NCBI RefSeq assembly: GCF_963678635.1
Contig: NC_087065.1
Coordinates: forward strand, 53,575,858-53,639,857
Origin: Symsagittifera roscoffensis
Taxonomy: Eukaryota; Xenacoelomorpha; Acoela; Convolutidae
Direction of reading: 5' to 3'
Length of the DNA stretch: 64,000 bases
Under the pieces are notes generated by a model. It was not told the DNA's origin. It was given only the letters and a program-made list of their open reading frames with translations, and searched no databases. This document shows, piece by piece, positions 22,831-34,560 of the stretch (positions are counted from its first letter, which is position 1; each line of letters opens with the position of its first letter). The translations under genes were made by a program, and so were the position numbers.

Positions 22831-23847
22831 TAGTCTCACTTGGTGGCCTGGCAAAAATAGGGGTACGCAAGTATGTATGGTATGCTCTTTCTTCACTCAC
22901 TCTCTCCAGTCAACTGGTTCTGCTGGAAACGTACACAAGACTTGATTGCTCAGAAATCAGGTGTCAAAAAGGACCTTGTTAGAAATTTTGTTGTTCCTAG
23001 AATCTTGTTGTTTCCCGAATTCCACAAATAATACTCGTCTTACAAGCGACTGTTTAAGGCTTAACCGTTGAATTAGTTCATTTTAAAGGATGGATAGTCG
23101 CTACTAGTGACCATGTAGGGAAAATAGTCCGGCAAATATAAATAACTCCCCAGTTCTGCTCATAATTCAATTGGAGCTAGATTAACCCATGTCGCGCCTG
23201 CATAGCACAATAATTTACAATCTTGTAATCTGTTTAATCCAACTCATTGGTTTTTAATCAAGCCAAAACACCGAATTTGCTAACCGAAGATCATTTTTCA
23301 TAATTTCAGATCCAGAAAATTTTTTTGGCTACAAGAACGATTCACTTAGGAGTGACGTCTGAAATTGCTGAACATTTGCCCTTAATGGCTAATTATGTCA
23401 TGTGCCCATTCTCATGGCAAAAAATCCGAAAGGTAGAAGACTTCAATCAGCCTTTCGACACCGCTAATTGAAACCACTGAGCCGCTTTCTATTTTGAGAG
23501 GGATAATTCCAGCAGTACGTGAGCCTTTAACATAATGTCTCGACTGGCATACTACACCGACCGCAGTAAAAACGAAGTTCGACATTCAACCAATGTTCAA
23601 CTAATCAACGTGCTTTCAACCAAACTGACAAAATTCGACGCATCTTGAATACTGATTTCTGATTTGCAGTCATGATTTTCGTTGTCAGCTCCTTCAGTTA
23701 CGTGAGTGTTTTATGGTGACCGACCTATTAGCATGCGTACCGATTAGCATTTCCATGTAAAAGAATGTATTTGAAGATTCGCTATTTCACGTTTTTTTTT
23801 GCTCAAATTTGCTATTTTCAACTGCATGCACTGAGCCAAACTTTTAA
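22831..23847. other. Intergenic, nothing recognised
   Basis: AT-rich sequence without long ORFs or identifiable repeats. Confidence 0.4.
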
Positions 23848-25034
23848 CACAGAGGCGAGGCCGACCTTCGCACCACTTGCGATACAATACAAACAAAAAA
23901 AAACAAGTCGAAAATTTTTCAGATTTTGAAAGAAACTAGGTGAACCAAATTTTTCGTTAGTCTCGACATAAAAACAATTACAGGCCCAGCTAAGGCTGGA
24001 GGTACGTGTTTAATATTGAATGAGTTTGCTATATCGATGCAGCACGAAAAGTGTGATTTCAAAAATTGGACTTTGCCGAAAACATTAGTTGTTTCTCTAC
24101 AAAAATAATTGAGAAAGGTAAGAAATTTTGAGATAATTAATTTCTCTTCCAAATAATTAGGGAATAGCTGCTTCTACAGGAAGAATGAACTGAATCCGTT
24201 CATTCAATGGAACTCTCATCTCAGAATTGACTGTGTAAATTTTAATTTAGTGTCCGCTAATTCGAGAAAACCAAAAAAAAATATGGGTCAAATATTCCCC
24301 CACACTTTTTCAAGGCTGTACACTGAGGAGTCAAGTAAAAAAAACAACAGGGGAGTTTGCAGGCACACAGAGGAATTAGCGGTATTTCAATTTATACTCC
24401 TTTTTTGAAAATCAGGAGCACTTTGTGAAAAAAAAACTAAAATTTTTGCAAAAAGTGAAAAAATTTTCCAAAAAAAATGAAATTTCAATAAACAGATTGG
24501 TAAACATAGAACCAACTTTTAAAGTGCGGAGGGGAACTCTAAAACTGTGTTGATCTTGATGCGTCCAAAATTAGATCATTAAGCCCATAAAAAATACGCC
24601 GAAATAACTTTGGCCGCAGATTTTTTTAGCGAAACAAAAAACAAGGAAATATGAAGTCAAGCTAAGTAAAACTACAAAAAGTAGGCGTGAATCAAACACT
24701 AAAAACAACATTAACAAAATACGCGTAAACAACAATTCCAAGATGTGACAACTAAGCTGACAAAAGATAAGCAGACAGATAAATGGCCGGCAATTTTTGA
24801 AACAGAACACTTCCCGTTTGAAAAAAAAACAGGTCCTGGTCAGACCCGAACCCGGGACCTTTGCGGTCCGAGGCATATTTGTAACCTCCGGGCTAAGATA
24901 GCCAGGAACGCTAAGAAATTTGAATACATTATTAAACAAGGTAGGAATGAGCCCAGACGTCCAGATGAGTCCTGTGGACAAAAATGTTTACGGGAAAAAG
25001 TCTAGGTTGTAATAACCTTGCTTAATGCAAGGGT
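23848..25034 (+). repeat. Hairpin-ended element, copy 3, with tRNA-like module
   Basis: Starts CACAGAGGCGAGG, then CACTTGCGATACAATACAAA. Ends with the stem-loop ACCTTGCTTAATGCAAGGGT at 25015-25034. The tRNA-like module is at 24832-24900 on the minus strand. Immediately 3' of the module are the recurrent GAGTCCTGTGGACAAA and TTTACGGGAAAAAGTCTA blocks. Confidence 0.7.
24832..24900 (-). repeat. tRNA-derived module
   Basis: On the minus strand, TTAGCCCGGAGGTTACAAAT (A-box region) and GGTCCCGGGTTCGGGTCTGA (B-box region), about 69 nt. Embedded in a dispersed element, so interpreted as a SINE-like relic. Confidence 0.65.
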
Positions 25035-25230
25035 AATTAGGGGAAAGTGAAATTCCAACTGCCATAACAAAACAAAGGGTTGTTGAAAAAATTTAGGCTT
25101 ATTTTTTTTTCGTCTGAAAGAACAACCAGTTAAAGTAATTAGAACGCAAGCTAATCGCTACGCCCGCCGTGTTTCATGAACGGGAAACAAAGCCCAGAAA
25201 AACCAAGTCTGGGCTATTAAATTTCTGAGA

Positions 25231-26262
25231 CAAAACAATCCGGCAAACAATAGCTTGACAATTTTTTGGAAATATAAGTTTTTCAGTTTGACATATAACC
25301 CAGTTGCTGGCCGGATTCGAACTTTGGACCCTTGCGGTCCCAGGCGTAGTCGTTATGTCCAGGGATATTGTACCGAAGAAGCAAGAAAATTTGAACTTGA
25401 AATATATCAAGCCATCAAATGATTCAAGTGATTTTGTTAGACAAGTTAACCAGACAAAAATCTATATTCCGACTTGATAACACTTGCTTATCGCAAGCGT
25501 AAGAAGCTATCAAAAAATTCAAAATCTACAAACCATGTTTTTGGAAAATCTGGAAACCTGCAAAATCTGGAAATTATTTTTGTTTGAAAATCAACTGTCG
25601 AATTTTGAAGAAAAAAAATGATGGTCTTAAAGCTCTTTGAATTTCTAGAATAATTTATGATAAACACTTTTTTGATTACATTACAAAAAATTAACCCAAA
25701 TTGAGAAGAAATTGGACCATTAGCTAAATTTTTGGTCCGATTTTTATTTGGAGGACAAAACAATCCGGCAAACAATAGCTCGACAATTTTTTTGAAAATA
25801 TAAGTTTTTCAGTTTGACATATAACCCAGTTGCTGGCCGGATTCGAACTTTGGACCCTTGCGGTCCCAGGCGTAGTCGTTATGTCCAGGGATATTGTACC
25901 GAAGAAGCAAGAAAATTTGAACTTGAAATATATCAAGCCATCAAATGATTCAAGTGATTTTGTTAGACAAGTTAACCAGACAAAAATCTATATTCCGACT
26001 TGATAACACTTGCTTATCGCAAGCTTAAGAAGCTATCAAAAAATCTACAAACCATGTTTTTGGAAAATCTGGAAACCTGCAAAATCTGGAAATTATTTTT
26101 GTTTGAAAATCAACTGTCGAATTTTGAAGAAAAAAAATGATGGTCTTAAAGCTCTTTGAATTTCTAGAATAATTTATGATAAACACTTTTTTGATTACAT
26201 TACAAAAAATTAACCCAAATTGAGAAGAAATTGGACCATTAGTTAAATTTTTATTTTGCTGG
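25231..26262 (+). repeat. Recent tandem duplication, 525-bp unit (two copies)
   Basis: Unit 1 is 25231-25755 and unit 2 is 25756 to about 26262. The copies are almost identical by eye, including a tRNA-like module (25305-25368 and 25830-25893, minus strand) and the terminal hairpin CTTGCTTATCGCAAG. Unit 2 has a short internal deletion after the hairpin (AAAAAATCTACAAACC against a longer form) and one base change near the stem (AAGCTT for AAGCGT). Confidence 0.9.
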
Positions 26263-27499
26263 AAATTCCTAATTAAACTTCATTTTCGAAACTAGAAGTC
26301 GATCACATTTTTCGTCAATTTTACAATTTCACTGTTCGATAGTGGAGTTTGCCTTCCTTTTAACACAGGAAATGACCTAACTTAAAAAACAATCGAAAAT
26401 CAAACCGCAAATCAATATTTTGTAGATTGAAGATGAAGAATTAAGAAAACAAAATGAATGATGATCTTTTTGTAGAAATAGGATATCACAAGAAACCATT
26501 AGAGAAAAATAAAATCAGGAAATCGATCGGAAATGTGCACAGAAAAAATGCCATTGTAAGAACGCTAACCGTAACAGACATGTACCACCTACACATCATA
26601 TAGTAAAGAGCATCTCATAATTGAGTTCTATTTGAGCTCTTGTCAATCAAACTAATTGACCTCCGGGTTAGGCCTCCACTCTGGTGAATCTGGTGCACTA
26701 AAAAATAAAGTTGCCATTTCTAACCACCATTCTGCGAAAAAAGTTATTAACGGTGGGACAGTCTAGCACCGATTGCAACACTCTTGCCTAACGCAGAGAG
26801 AAAAAATGATTTCAGGAAATATATATTTTTTCGATTCTAGATTGTGTTTCAGTCAACCCCTTTCAGTCAAAAACGGCTACTTAAAGGGGTCAAAGATACA
26901 ATGTACAAACATTATTCGTACAATTTTCGAAAATCAGAAAATAAATATCTCAAATGTTAATGTATTTTGTAATACTATCAAGCGCATGCTTACAAACCAA
27001 AGTTTTAATTTTATTTTTGACTCCTAGCTCAACACCTGAGACTTAATACGAAGCAGAAGATTGAATACAAAAAACACCTTTATATGTTTCTTCCTCGCTC
27101 CATAATTACAGGTGAAATTTCACCGATAATTAAAAATAAAACAGGACTGCTCGTATCAACGCAAAGCCCAGAATGTTCCGACTGCGTTTTAATTTCTATA
27201 AAGTTATTTAAAACACTGAGATGAAGCTGAGCTTAGCATCAATTGCGATACCAAAAACAACATTACAAGCTAGCAGGCAGGAAAGGAAAGAAGAGCCACT
27301 AAGTCCAAAGAAATTCAAAAACTTCTCAAAGAAACCGCAACAAAAAAAATTCAAAAAGTTGCCTGGAATGATGTTTTAATTGCGGAAAAGACGCCCAGAA
27401 ACACATTCGACTGCGTTTAATGAAAGATGGAAAACATTCTTGAACGAAAAAAAATGCAGTCATAAAAAACTATAGCAAAGTATTAAATAGACTAATTAG

Positions 27500-27720
27500 C
27501 ATGTCTCAATCCAATTTGGAACGATTTCTAATACGGATTAAGTCTCCAGTTACATGTTAATCGCACGAAATATATCGTGTGTAAATTGTCCCAAACTGCA
27601 AATCTTAAAACCCCCATATTTTTACGAAAAATGATCTTGAAAATTGAAGTTGAAATATCTTCTCAAATTTGAGCTCAGGACAACAGTACCTTTCGATGAT
27701 ATAAAAAAAAATTCCGTCAA
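27500..27720 (+). repeat. Dispersed repeat family C, copy 3
   Basis: Shares GGAACGATTTCTAATACGGA, GAAATATATCG and AATTGTCCCAAACTG with copy 1, in the same order. Confidence 0.6.
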
Positions 27721-28339
27721 AAACTTCTAGTTAATAAGAAGAAATTTGTCTGGTGAAAAAAAAGCAACACGAGCACAAAAATTCCGTCAATCTTCAAAAA
27801 GTCAGAACAATAACAAGGAAAATAGAGAAAGCCTTTCAAAGGTACAAGCAAGTTCCTGCATAATAAAAACGGCGAGCAGCATGGTTTGCTTTCAGCAGGT
27901 AACACTTAAGCTGCAAAAAATTTCGAATTCGAAACTATGCATTAGAATAGGCAGCTTGTGTTGGAAAAAGGGACCGCAAAACATTACACAAGCTCATGTT
28001 GTTTAATTATAACTCAGGCCCAACACCGAGTCGAACACTACGAACATCTTGATCCAAGTACGCATGCTCTTCAATTGCTCAAGACTGTTTTACTGAATTC
28101 AAAAAATTCTAATTACAGTTTTGCTCTATCTAACAACAATGGGAAACTTGAGCAGCAGAACAGAGATTTAAATTCATCAGCAATTGTGTCCGATATTTTC
28201 ACTTTACGCCTAACTTTGCTCTAGTAAAACTAAATTTTCACGGCTTAAATTAAGCTGGAATAGGCTATTATAAGCCTGCACTGAACATTGACCTTATTGG
28301 CTCGGAATTAGACAAAAAAAATCAAAAATTTCAAACCGA

Positions 28340-28520
28340 TATTTCTCGACACTGAGAACTAATTTTCAAAATTTGCTACTGTCCTTCGAATCACGACTGA
28401 AAAGGCTTTAATATGATATAAATCGATTCATTCCGATCATTATTTGTGGTATCTAATTTTGCGTGAAAAAACAAAACAAAGTTCCTCCGCATTTTCCAAA
28501 TGGTCGGAACAAAAACTTTT
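28340..28520 (+). repeat. Dispersed repeat family B copy
   Basis: Carries TTCTCGACACTGAG, TTCGAATCACGACTGAAAAG, CCGATCATTATTTGTGGTAT and AAAGTTCCTCCGCATTTTCC in family order. Confidence 0.65.
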
Positions 28521-29762
28521 AGGAATTCCTAATAAACGAGAAAAAAATCAACATAATCTTTACAAGTGTCTCTTTACTGCGTTCATTGATCATTTATAAT
28601 TCCTTCCGTCTTTCATCTACAAAAAAATAATGAGATTTATATCCTCCAAGGATATTCCCCTTGGATAAATATCCACACAAACCAGCCAAATCTCTGGAGC
28701 AAAAGGTGTTAGAAAACGTGCAAAAGGAATGCGTCTGTACTAAAGTTAAATTTCTTCAATTCATCTAAAGGTGCGCAAATAGAAATGAAAAAGTACCGGG
28801 TACTTTCTCGTAACGAACCACGCATAAATAAACAATAGGTACATAGCGGCAAAGCGGAGCTCCGCATCTCTTGCGATACCAAGCCTGCGTAGCATTGCAA
28901 GTTAGGGAGTAGAAAAACTTCCAAATAAGAGTTAGTATAAAAAATTAACATAACCAACAGTCAGTTGGAAAGTTGGAATACAGTAAATGAACACAAGGAA
29001 ACATAAAAAAAACGACTAACTTTAAAAAAACTTAAACTTTCGAATTAAAGTAAAAATTATATGGCCTAAGTTCTTGGAATTTCAAGACGAAATTATGATT
29101 GAAACTTTTGAAAAAAGTTAACTCAATGTGATTCTTTTCGAAAAAAGACGTCGATCAAGTGTTGCGTGCCCTTAATACTTTCATAATTGGAGAGCACAAC
29201 TTACCTAACTTTTAGCAGATAAATTTGAATTGATTCCAAAAAGGCATATATATCTAACTGCATTCATAAATGCATTAATATGTATGACTGCACATTTGTA
29301 GTCAATAGAGCATTTTAAGAATTTTCACCCGTAAGAAACATACCTGTATGCAAGACAGTGCTTGCTCGGAGCAATAATTATGATATCAATTATTTGTCTG
29401 CCTCATGTTATTTAATTTGCAGCGTTCAAATCATGAAAACCCACTTACCAGATTAGGAACCGGATAAAAAATCAAGGATTTAATGATGAATTAAGTACTT
29501 CTTCGTACAAAAAATCAGGTAGCAAACTAATATAAAATACTCACTATTAAACTGCTGCAATCTCTAAATTGTTAACAAAATAGGGCAGCAGATATTTAAA
29601 AAAATACTTAAAGAAAGTGATGTGAGATTGAAGCTAGAAAAATATTTGCCGGGATTTCTAAAACAATTGCGGACTGAATTATCCAGTTTCTGCAAGCTGG
29701 ATTGGGAGAGGAAATTGACATGAAATGTTTTCTTTTCGTTTTTCGCGAGCATTTGATTGTTA

Positions 29763-30568
29763 TCACATTCCAAGAGCACTCGCGACCTTGTCGATGAAAT
29801 CCGAATTCTGCTCCATTGCTTTTGCTGCAGCCTCTTCCACCTTCTTCGTCGCTTCTTCGGTCAAGAATTCCTCCAACTTGACGTCAATTTGACCTTTCAG
29901 CTGTTCCAACTCTTCAACTGGATCTTGCAGTCTTTCGACTTGTTTCGTAAGATTAGCAAGTGAAGCTTTGAGAGTGCAGGAAATAAACAGCCTGGCGAAT
30001 AGTCCTTCACCTTTGATCTTCTTAATCAAAGAGTTCACACTTCCTAATTCTTTGTTCACTTTCACAATCTTTTTCTCGCTGTTTTCCATTTTGTCCAGGA
30101 GGAACGAGCCCTTCTCAGCTAAAGGCAAGAAAGTAGATATTTTTCCCGAAAGAGTTTGAATTTGTTCAACCTGCTCGTCGGGTATGGACGGAGGCGGGTT
30201 CTCCATTAAACTGCTCGTTACTTTATTGGTCGCCGACAGATCCGCCACTAGATCCGATCAGGGATGGTTCAACAAATGAAATAGATGATCAATGACTCAA
30301 GTTAAAATTCACGGAGAATGATTGACCCAACTAATACATTTGATCTCCTAGTAATGTTTTCAACCTTAAAATCACCTTTTCAAAACATAATTTTTTTTCA
30401 AAAACACTAGATGCTTTAACAGCTAACATCGAATAATTAATTGGTGACCATCCCTGATTTCGATTCTGATGTAGGTAAATTTTCCTCGATATCCTTTTTT
30501 GCTTCGTCGAGCGCCTTCGAGTCGATTTTGAGGTCGCTCTTGACCTTGTTTAGCGCTTCAGTGTCCAT
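29763..30568 (-). CDS. Unrecognised coiled-coil protein, two coding exons split by a MITE-like interruption
   Basis: The 3' exon (30254-29763, 163 codons plus TGA) encodes a helical, charged protein with heptad-like stretches (VEQIQTLSGKISTFLPLAEK, KKIVKVNKELGSVNSLIKKI, ASLANLTKQVERLQDPVEEL) ending in SALGM. It has no ATG at its 5' edge: the frame opens after a TGA inside the MITE end. The upstream exon has an ATG at 30568 and reads MDTEALNKVKSDLKIDSKAL for 36 codons before the MITE. Removing 30255-30460 (206 bp) joins GAATCG to GATCTAGTG in frame and gives a 199-aa product with continuous helical character. No signal peptide or membrane segment is obvious. I do not recognise the family. A canonical alternative (donor ATG/GTCACC at about 30448, acceptor GGAG/AACCCG in the 3' exon) would drop about 19 further codons. 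The product is unknown, but a real gene is likely because of the long frame and the adjacent splice signals. Confidence 0.65.
30259..30456. mobile_element. hAT-like MITE (198 bp) forming a candidate intron
   Basis: The ends are CAGGGATGGT (30259-30268) and its exact reverse complement (30447-30456). CAGGG-type ends are typical of hAT elements, which make 8-bp target duplications. The flanking 8-mers are GATCCGAT (30251-30258) and ATTTCGAT (30457-30464), matching at 5 of 8. Element plus one duplication is 206 bp, exactly the length whose removal restores the host frame. The interior is AT-rich and non-coding. Confidence 0.75.
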
Positions 30569-30569
30569 T

Positions 30570-30583
30570 GCTACAGTTCTAAA
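30570..30583 (-). promoter_or_regulatory. Splice acceptor 2 nt before the coiled-coil start codon
   Basis: On the minus strand, TTTAGAACTGTAG is followed by CA and the ATG at 30568. It may receive the 27-nt upstream exon in cis, or a spliced leader in trans. Confidence 0.5.
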
Positions 30584-31351
30584 TACCCAATGATCCAACT
30601 AATGACAAACTAGCAGTGGCACAATCAATTCGAAAGTAAATATCTCCAATATGATAATTGAGAACCGAGTTAAAGAGGAAAACCACACGAAGAGTACTGA
30701 CTGAACTGTTTAGTCAAACAGATCGCCTCAATATTGGTTACACAGTTCTGGACTGGGTTAAGGTAGAAATAAAAGCTAGCCTTCAAATCGCATAGAAGCT
30801 GTGTACCATTCAAATAAACAAACAAAGCGAAATCCTGCACTGCAAATGTTGCAAAATGGCACGCCAAACTGTTTGGAAGCCTGACATAAATTTAGTAACT
30901 TTACAAAAATTGTAGTTGGCTAACTTCTTTATAGCGGCTGCCTTATATTACCTTACTTGGGTTTATGTAGAAAACACTATTTTCACGCGCTAACTGAAGT
31001 TACAGGGTTGAAGGAAGTTGCAATATTCTCAATTTTGTAGTCTGGAATTGAAATGTGCAATGAATGTTCTCATTTTAAAATATTACCAAATTGTGAACTT
31101 AAAAGAAAGCAACAGTTCTTTCTGATGCATAACTCTGATAACACTGAAAAAACTACGTCTCACCTGAAAAAAAATTTTCTCCTTTCAAACACTTTTTTTC
31201 ATTCATTTTAGAACTGATTAGCGCTGTGTGCAAAATATAATATATATAATTCTTGAAAATTGCCAATCAGAATAACCAAGCTAATATCCCTAAATTGTAG
31301 GCATTTTTACCTGGTATTGATCCTAAAGATAAAGATTTCAGATTTACTTAC

Positions 31352-31378
31352 CGGAGTATGACTATCGTGATTAGGACC
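31352..31378 (-). other. Candidate 27-nt 5'-untranslated microexon
   Basis: On the minus strand, TTGATTTTTCAG precedes and GTAAGTAAATC follows a 27-nt segment, so both splice sites are close to consensus. Joined to the acceptor before the ATG at 30568, in-frame stops (TAA, TAG) lie upstream of that ATG, so the exon would be untranslated. The implied intron is 30571-31351 (781 bp). Confidence 0.55.
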
Positions 31379-31727
31379 CTGAAAAATCAAAACTTTGAAG
31401 TAGCAAGGACTTTTTTTTATAGCGTTCCAGCGACGATATCACAGAAACAAATTTTTTGTCTTTAATTTAATCGATTTCGGTCTAGTTATTCAGCTGAACA
31501 CTGCAAGTCAAGGAGCTAAAAATATATTTAAGCAAAACAATTCAGCGTCAGCTTACTGTCAAGAGCCAATTCAATGCAAAAAGAGCCGTTTTCAACAATT
31601 TTATCTTTAAAATAATTCTCCTATAGTCTAGCACTCGATCATAATCTCAGTGCAAACAAGCATAGCCAGTTACTAAAAAATAGCGGAAAATATCCCAACA
31701 GTAAAATATGCAAACATTTGTGTTTCA
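31379..31727. other. Intergenic, nothing recognised
   Basis: AT-rich. A further 5' exon of the coiled-coil gene could lie here, but no clear donor was identified. Confidence 0.35.
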
Positions 31728-32384
31728 CACAGAGACGAAGCGGAGCTTTGAATCACTTGCGATACAACACAAACAAATCAAATCCAGTAAAAAAAGGAAA
31801 AATGAAATCGAAAAAATGAAAAAAATTGAAAAACTATGTCTACCAAAATTTATAATTTCATAAGTTTAGATGGAAGTTCATTTTAGGCAAATAAACCAGA
31901 CCTTTTAATATTAATTTAGCAACAGAGCGAAACTTAAGAAGATGAAACAAAGCCGACAATCTTTAACATAACAAGTGGAGCGTAAAAAAAAAATTAGAAA
32001 AAAAAATTATTTCAGCTCCCCCAGAAACTATATTGAACAATACCTGCAATTTCAACTACAATGAAAGTGGCTTACAGCACGAGCAAAATTCGTGATGTGG
32101 CAACTAAGCCGACAAAAATTGAGCAGACAAACGAAAGTTCAGTTCTTTTTGTGTTCATGCAATTGAAGTTCTTTCTGGTAACAAGTTACGGCCGGGACTC
32201 GAACCCCATCACCTCAGGTTCAAAGGCAACGGCGTTACCCCTAGGCCAAGTTGGAACGAAGCTGAAGTTTCTTAAGCTTCAATAAAATAGCAAGCAAGAA
32301 AAGCAAGTAAGATATGAAAGAAAAGTTGTTTGGGGGGTACAAAAGTCTCGTTCCCGATAACAATACACTTGCTTTCGCAAGTGT
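31728..32384 (+). repeat. Hairpin-ended element, copy 4 (short form, ~650 bp)
   Basis: Starts CACAGAGACGAAGCGGAGC, then CACTTGCGATACAACACAAA. Ends with a perfect 8-bp stem, ACACTTGC/GCAAGTGT, with a 4-nt loop at 32365-32384. The tRNA-like module is at 32190-32252 on the minus strand. Shorter than the ~1-kb copies. Confidence 0.7.
32190..32252 (-). repeat. tRNA-derived module
   Basis: On the minus strand, TTGGCCTAGGGGTAACGCCG (A-box region) and GGGGTTCGAGTCCCGGC (B-box region). One of the better preserved modules, but embedded in the dispersed element. Confidence 0.65.
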
Positions 32385-32809
32385 TGAAATACTTTGATAT
32401 CACAAAATACCAGCAAGCAACTTGCACCTCCGGTGATTCGCACAGTCTGATGAACGTGAAAATTGCTATTTTACAAAAATATATGGGATAACAACGAAAT
32501 TAAATGTAATCGTAAAAACAGACGTATGAAACCAAGAGCGCATTCTATTTCATAAATTGATCAATTTGAATATAAATTCAACATTAAGGTTCGTTTTTAA
32601 CTCAATCGGTCACATCTTCAAAACTAATGGGTCTCAGATCTTACCCTAAAATGGCCAACAGTGTAAAACTACACTTTCTATGTTGAAGAAACTTCTGAAA
32701 AGATTTCAGTTCAGGGTGACCAGTGTCTGAGAAATCACACGCACTGACGGCACTGATACTCTCACTGAAAAAAAATTTATGCCAGGCACTGAGAGTTTTT
32801 TGAAAAAAT

Positions 32810-34320
32810 AGCCTTTTTTGGCTTTTTGACCCAACTTTTTTTCATTGGCATATTTGGAGGCAAGAATCCTCAACGTCACAGCACTCTACTGTAGGGTTGG
32901 GAGTTTGAAACTTTCCTTAAAAAACTGTAACCAAAGATTCGAAACAATCACAAATACTGTCATATTTCGAAAACTAAAGGGATTTGGGTGCTGATATTTT
33001 GAGGCCAATCTTGCATATTTTGACAGCAAACACTGACAGCATCCCACTAAAGGGCTGCTGATTTCAATTTTTTTCTCAGTATTTACCGAAACCAAAAACT
33101 TGCGTTACGAATATGGGAAAAATGTAGAGTTGAAGCGTTCGAGAACCAGTAAATTTTGAATGAATTCAAAAAACATTTAAGCGGCTGCAGAAAACACGTC
33201 CAAAAATGATTTACTAAATCGATGTCAAAAGAAATGCCCGTTGAGCAATACTAGCGCATCACTCGCACTAACGGTGCTTCAAAAAATGTTGAACTTAAAA
33301 ATAGGTTATTGTAACATATACAGAAGCAGCGATTTTTAAAGCAACTGCCAAGAAAAACTGAGCTCAACTACCAGGGGTTTCTGTTTCATTAATAAAACAA
33401 TTTTTAAAATCATTTTTTACATTATTTTTGATCAAAATGGCCATATCTCGAGAATGAATGAATGAGATATGAGAACTTATGAATTTAAAAAAGGGCCCTA
33501 GAAAATCGAAAGCAGACATCTGCACTTTTCATAAATAAAAAAATCTAGTTCTAACATCAATCAGAATTATAATTGATTGATTTTTTTAAAGAACTCTGTA
33601 ATTACCTGAAAATACAATGGTAATATCCTGGAAATATAAATTGAGATAGTGAAATATCCGGAAAAGTACAACCCCCGGAAATTTTTAGAAAGCACCACAA
33701 AATGGTTTCAAGTCTTTTATGAAAAAAAAAAACGAAAAATGCTAAATCCTTAAAAAGCCACATCTCGGAAACCATACATATTTTATCAATGATATGGGGT
33801 AGAGGACGGATTTGATACACCTAGAAGTATCCTGACAGCACTCCAATATAGGAGTGAAAGTTTCAAATTCTTTTAGTATCTTCAAATCTTAGTTTGTTGG
33901 GAAAAAATTGAAAAAAATCATATAAAAAACACCATATCTCGGAAACAATAAAAAAAATTAGCAAACATAATCGGCGGGCAGTTTTGCAACCCTTGAGTGT
34001 ACCCTGACATTACCACACCATGGGGTTGAAACGATAAAGTGTGGTTGGTTTTTTTTCAGTTAAGTTTTTTTTCAAATGAAAACACCATAAAAAACGCCAT
34101 ATCTCAAAAATCACTAAAAAACGCCATAACTCGAAAATCACCAAAAAAATTGAGCACCTATAATTAGACGGCTGATTCACCATCCTATTTTGTACCCTGG
34201 AGTCACCCTGCCACAGGAGTAAGGATATCAAAGTTTTAGTTGTTTCGAATGAAAAAACATTAAAATTAAAAAAAAAAACTCGGCATATCTGCGAAACAAA
34301 AAAGATTTGTGATTACGTGC
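32810..34320. repeat. Degenerate satellite-like array (block 2)
   Basis: Recurrent units like CATATCTCGAAAA followed by a GATTTG(A/G)G(C/T)-type segment, then CCTGACAGC(A)CC, at about 32956, 33428, 33760, 33930, 34100, 34122 and 34285. Same family as 1-800. Spacing is irregular, including a 22-bp double unit near 34100-34140. Confidence 0.7.
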
Positions 34321-34379
34321 TAGTCAAGGAGAAAAACAAAACAAGCTAAACTTAAGCATTTTAATAGTCTTACCGCTAA

Positions 34380-34560
34380 AAATATGGAGGAACTTTGAAT
34401 TCGCGTATCATTGATTTTTTTCTAGGCAAAATCAGGTACCACAAATTATCATTGGAATAGTTCTAGTGATATATCATATTAAAGCTCTTTCAGTCGTGAT
34501 TCAAACGACGCTCAAAATTTTGAAAATTTTGCTCAGTGTCGAGGAAAACTCGTTGAAAAT
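34380..34560 (-). repeat. Dispersed repeat family B copy, inverted
   Basis: Reads GAGGAACTTTGAATT, AAAATCAGGTACCACAAATT, TTTCAGTCGTGATTCAAACG and CTCAGTGTCGAGGAAAACTC, the reverse complement of the family order. Confidence 0.65.

Larger units (their letters stand above)
26263..29762. other. Intergenic with fragments of several repeat families
   Basis: Contains an element end near 26755-26800 (CTCTTGCCTAACGCAGAG), element heads near 27220 and 28850 (AATTGCGATACC, TCTTGCGATACC), a family-C copy at 27500-27720 and a family-B copy at 28340-28520. ORFs at 27746-28224 look random. Confidence 0.5.

Noticed and set aside
22487-22896. Leu/Cys-rich and Gln/Asn-rich ORFs
   Set aside because: Products of the AAC-rich minisatellite read in different frames.
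25174-25936. Two identical short ORFs (begin MIYFKFKFSCFFGT) as a conserved gene pair
   Set aside because: Their identity comes from the 525-bp tandem duplication. They overlap the tRNA-like module and repeat tail.
30255-30460. Treating the coiled-coil exons as joined by a canonical GT-AG intron
   Set aside because: Only one pair in frame was found (about 30448 donor, GGAG/AACCCG acceptor). It removes codons that look coding and ignores the TIR and target-duplication geometry. It is kept as an alternative, not the main call.
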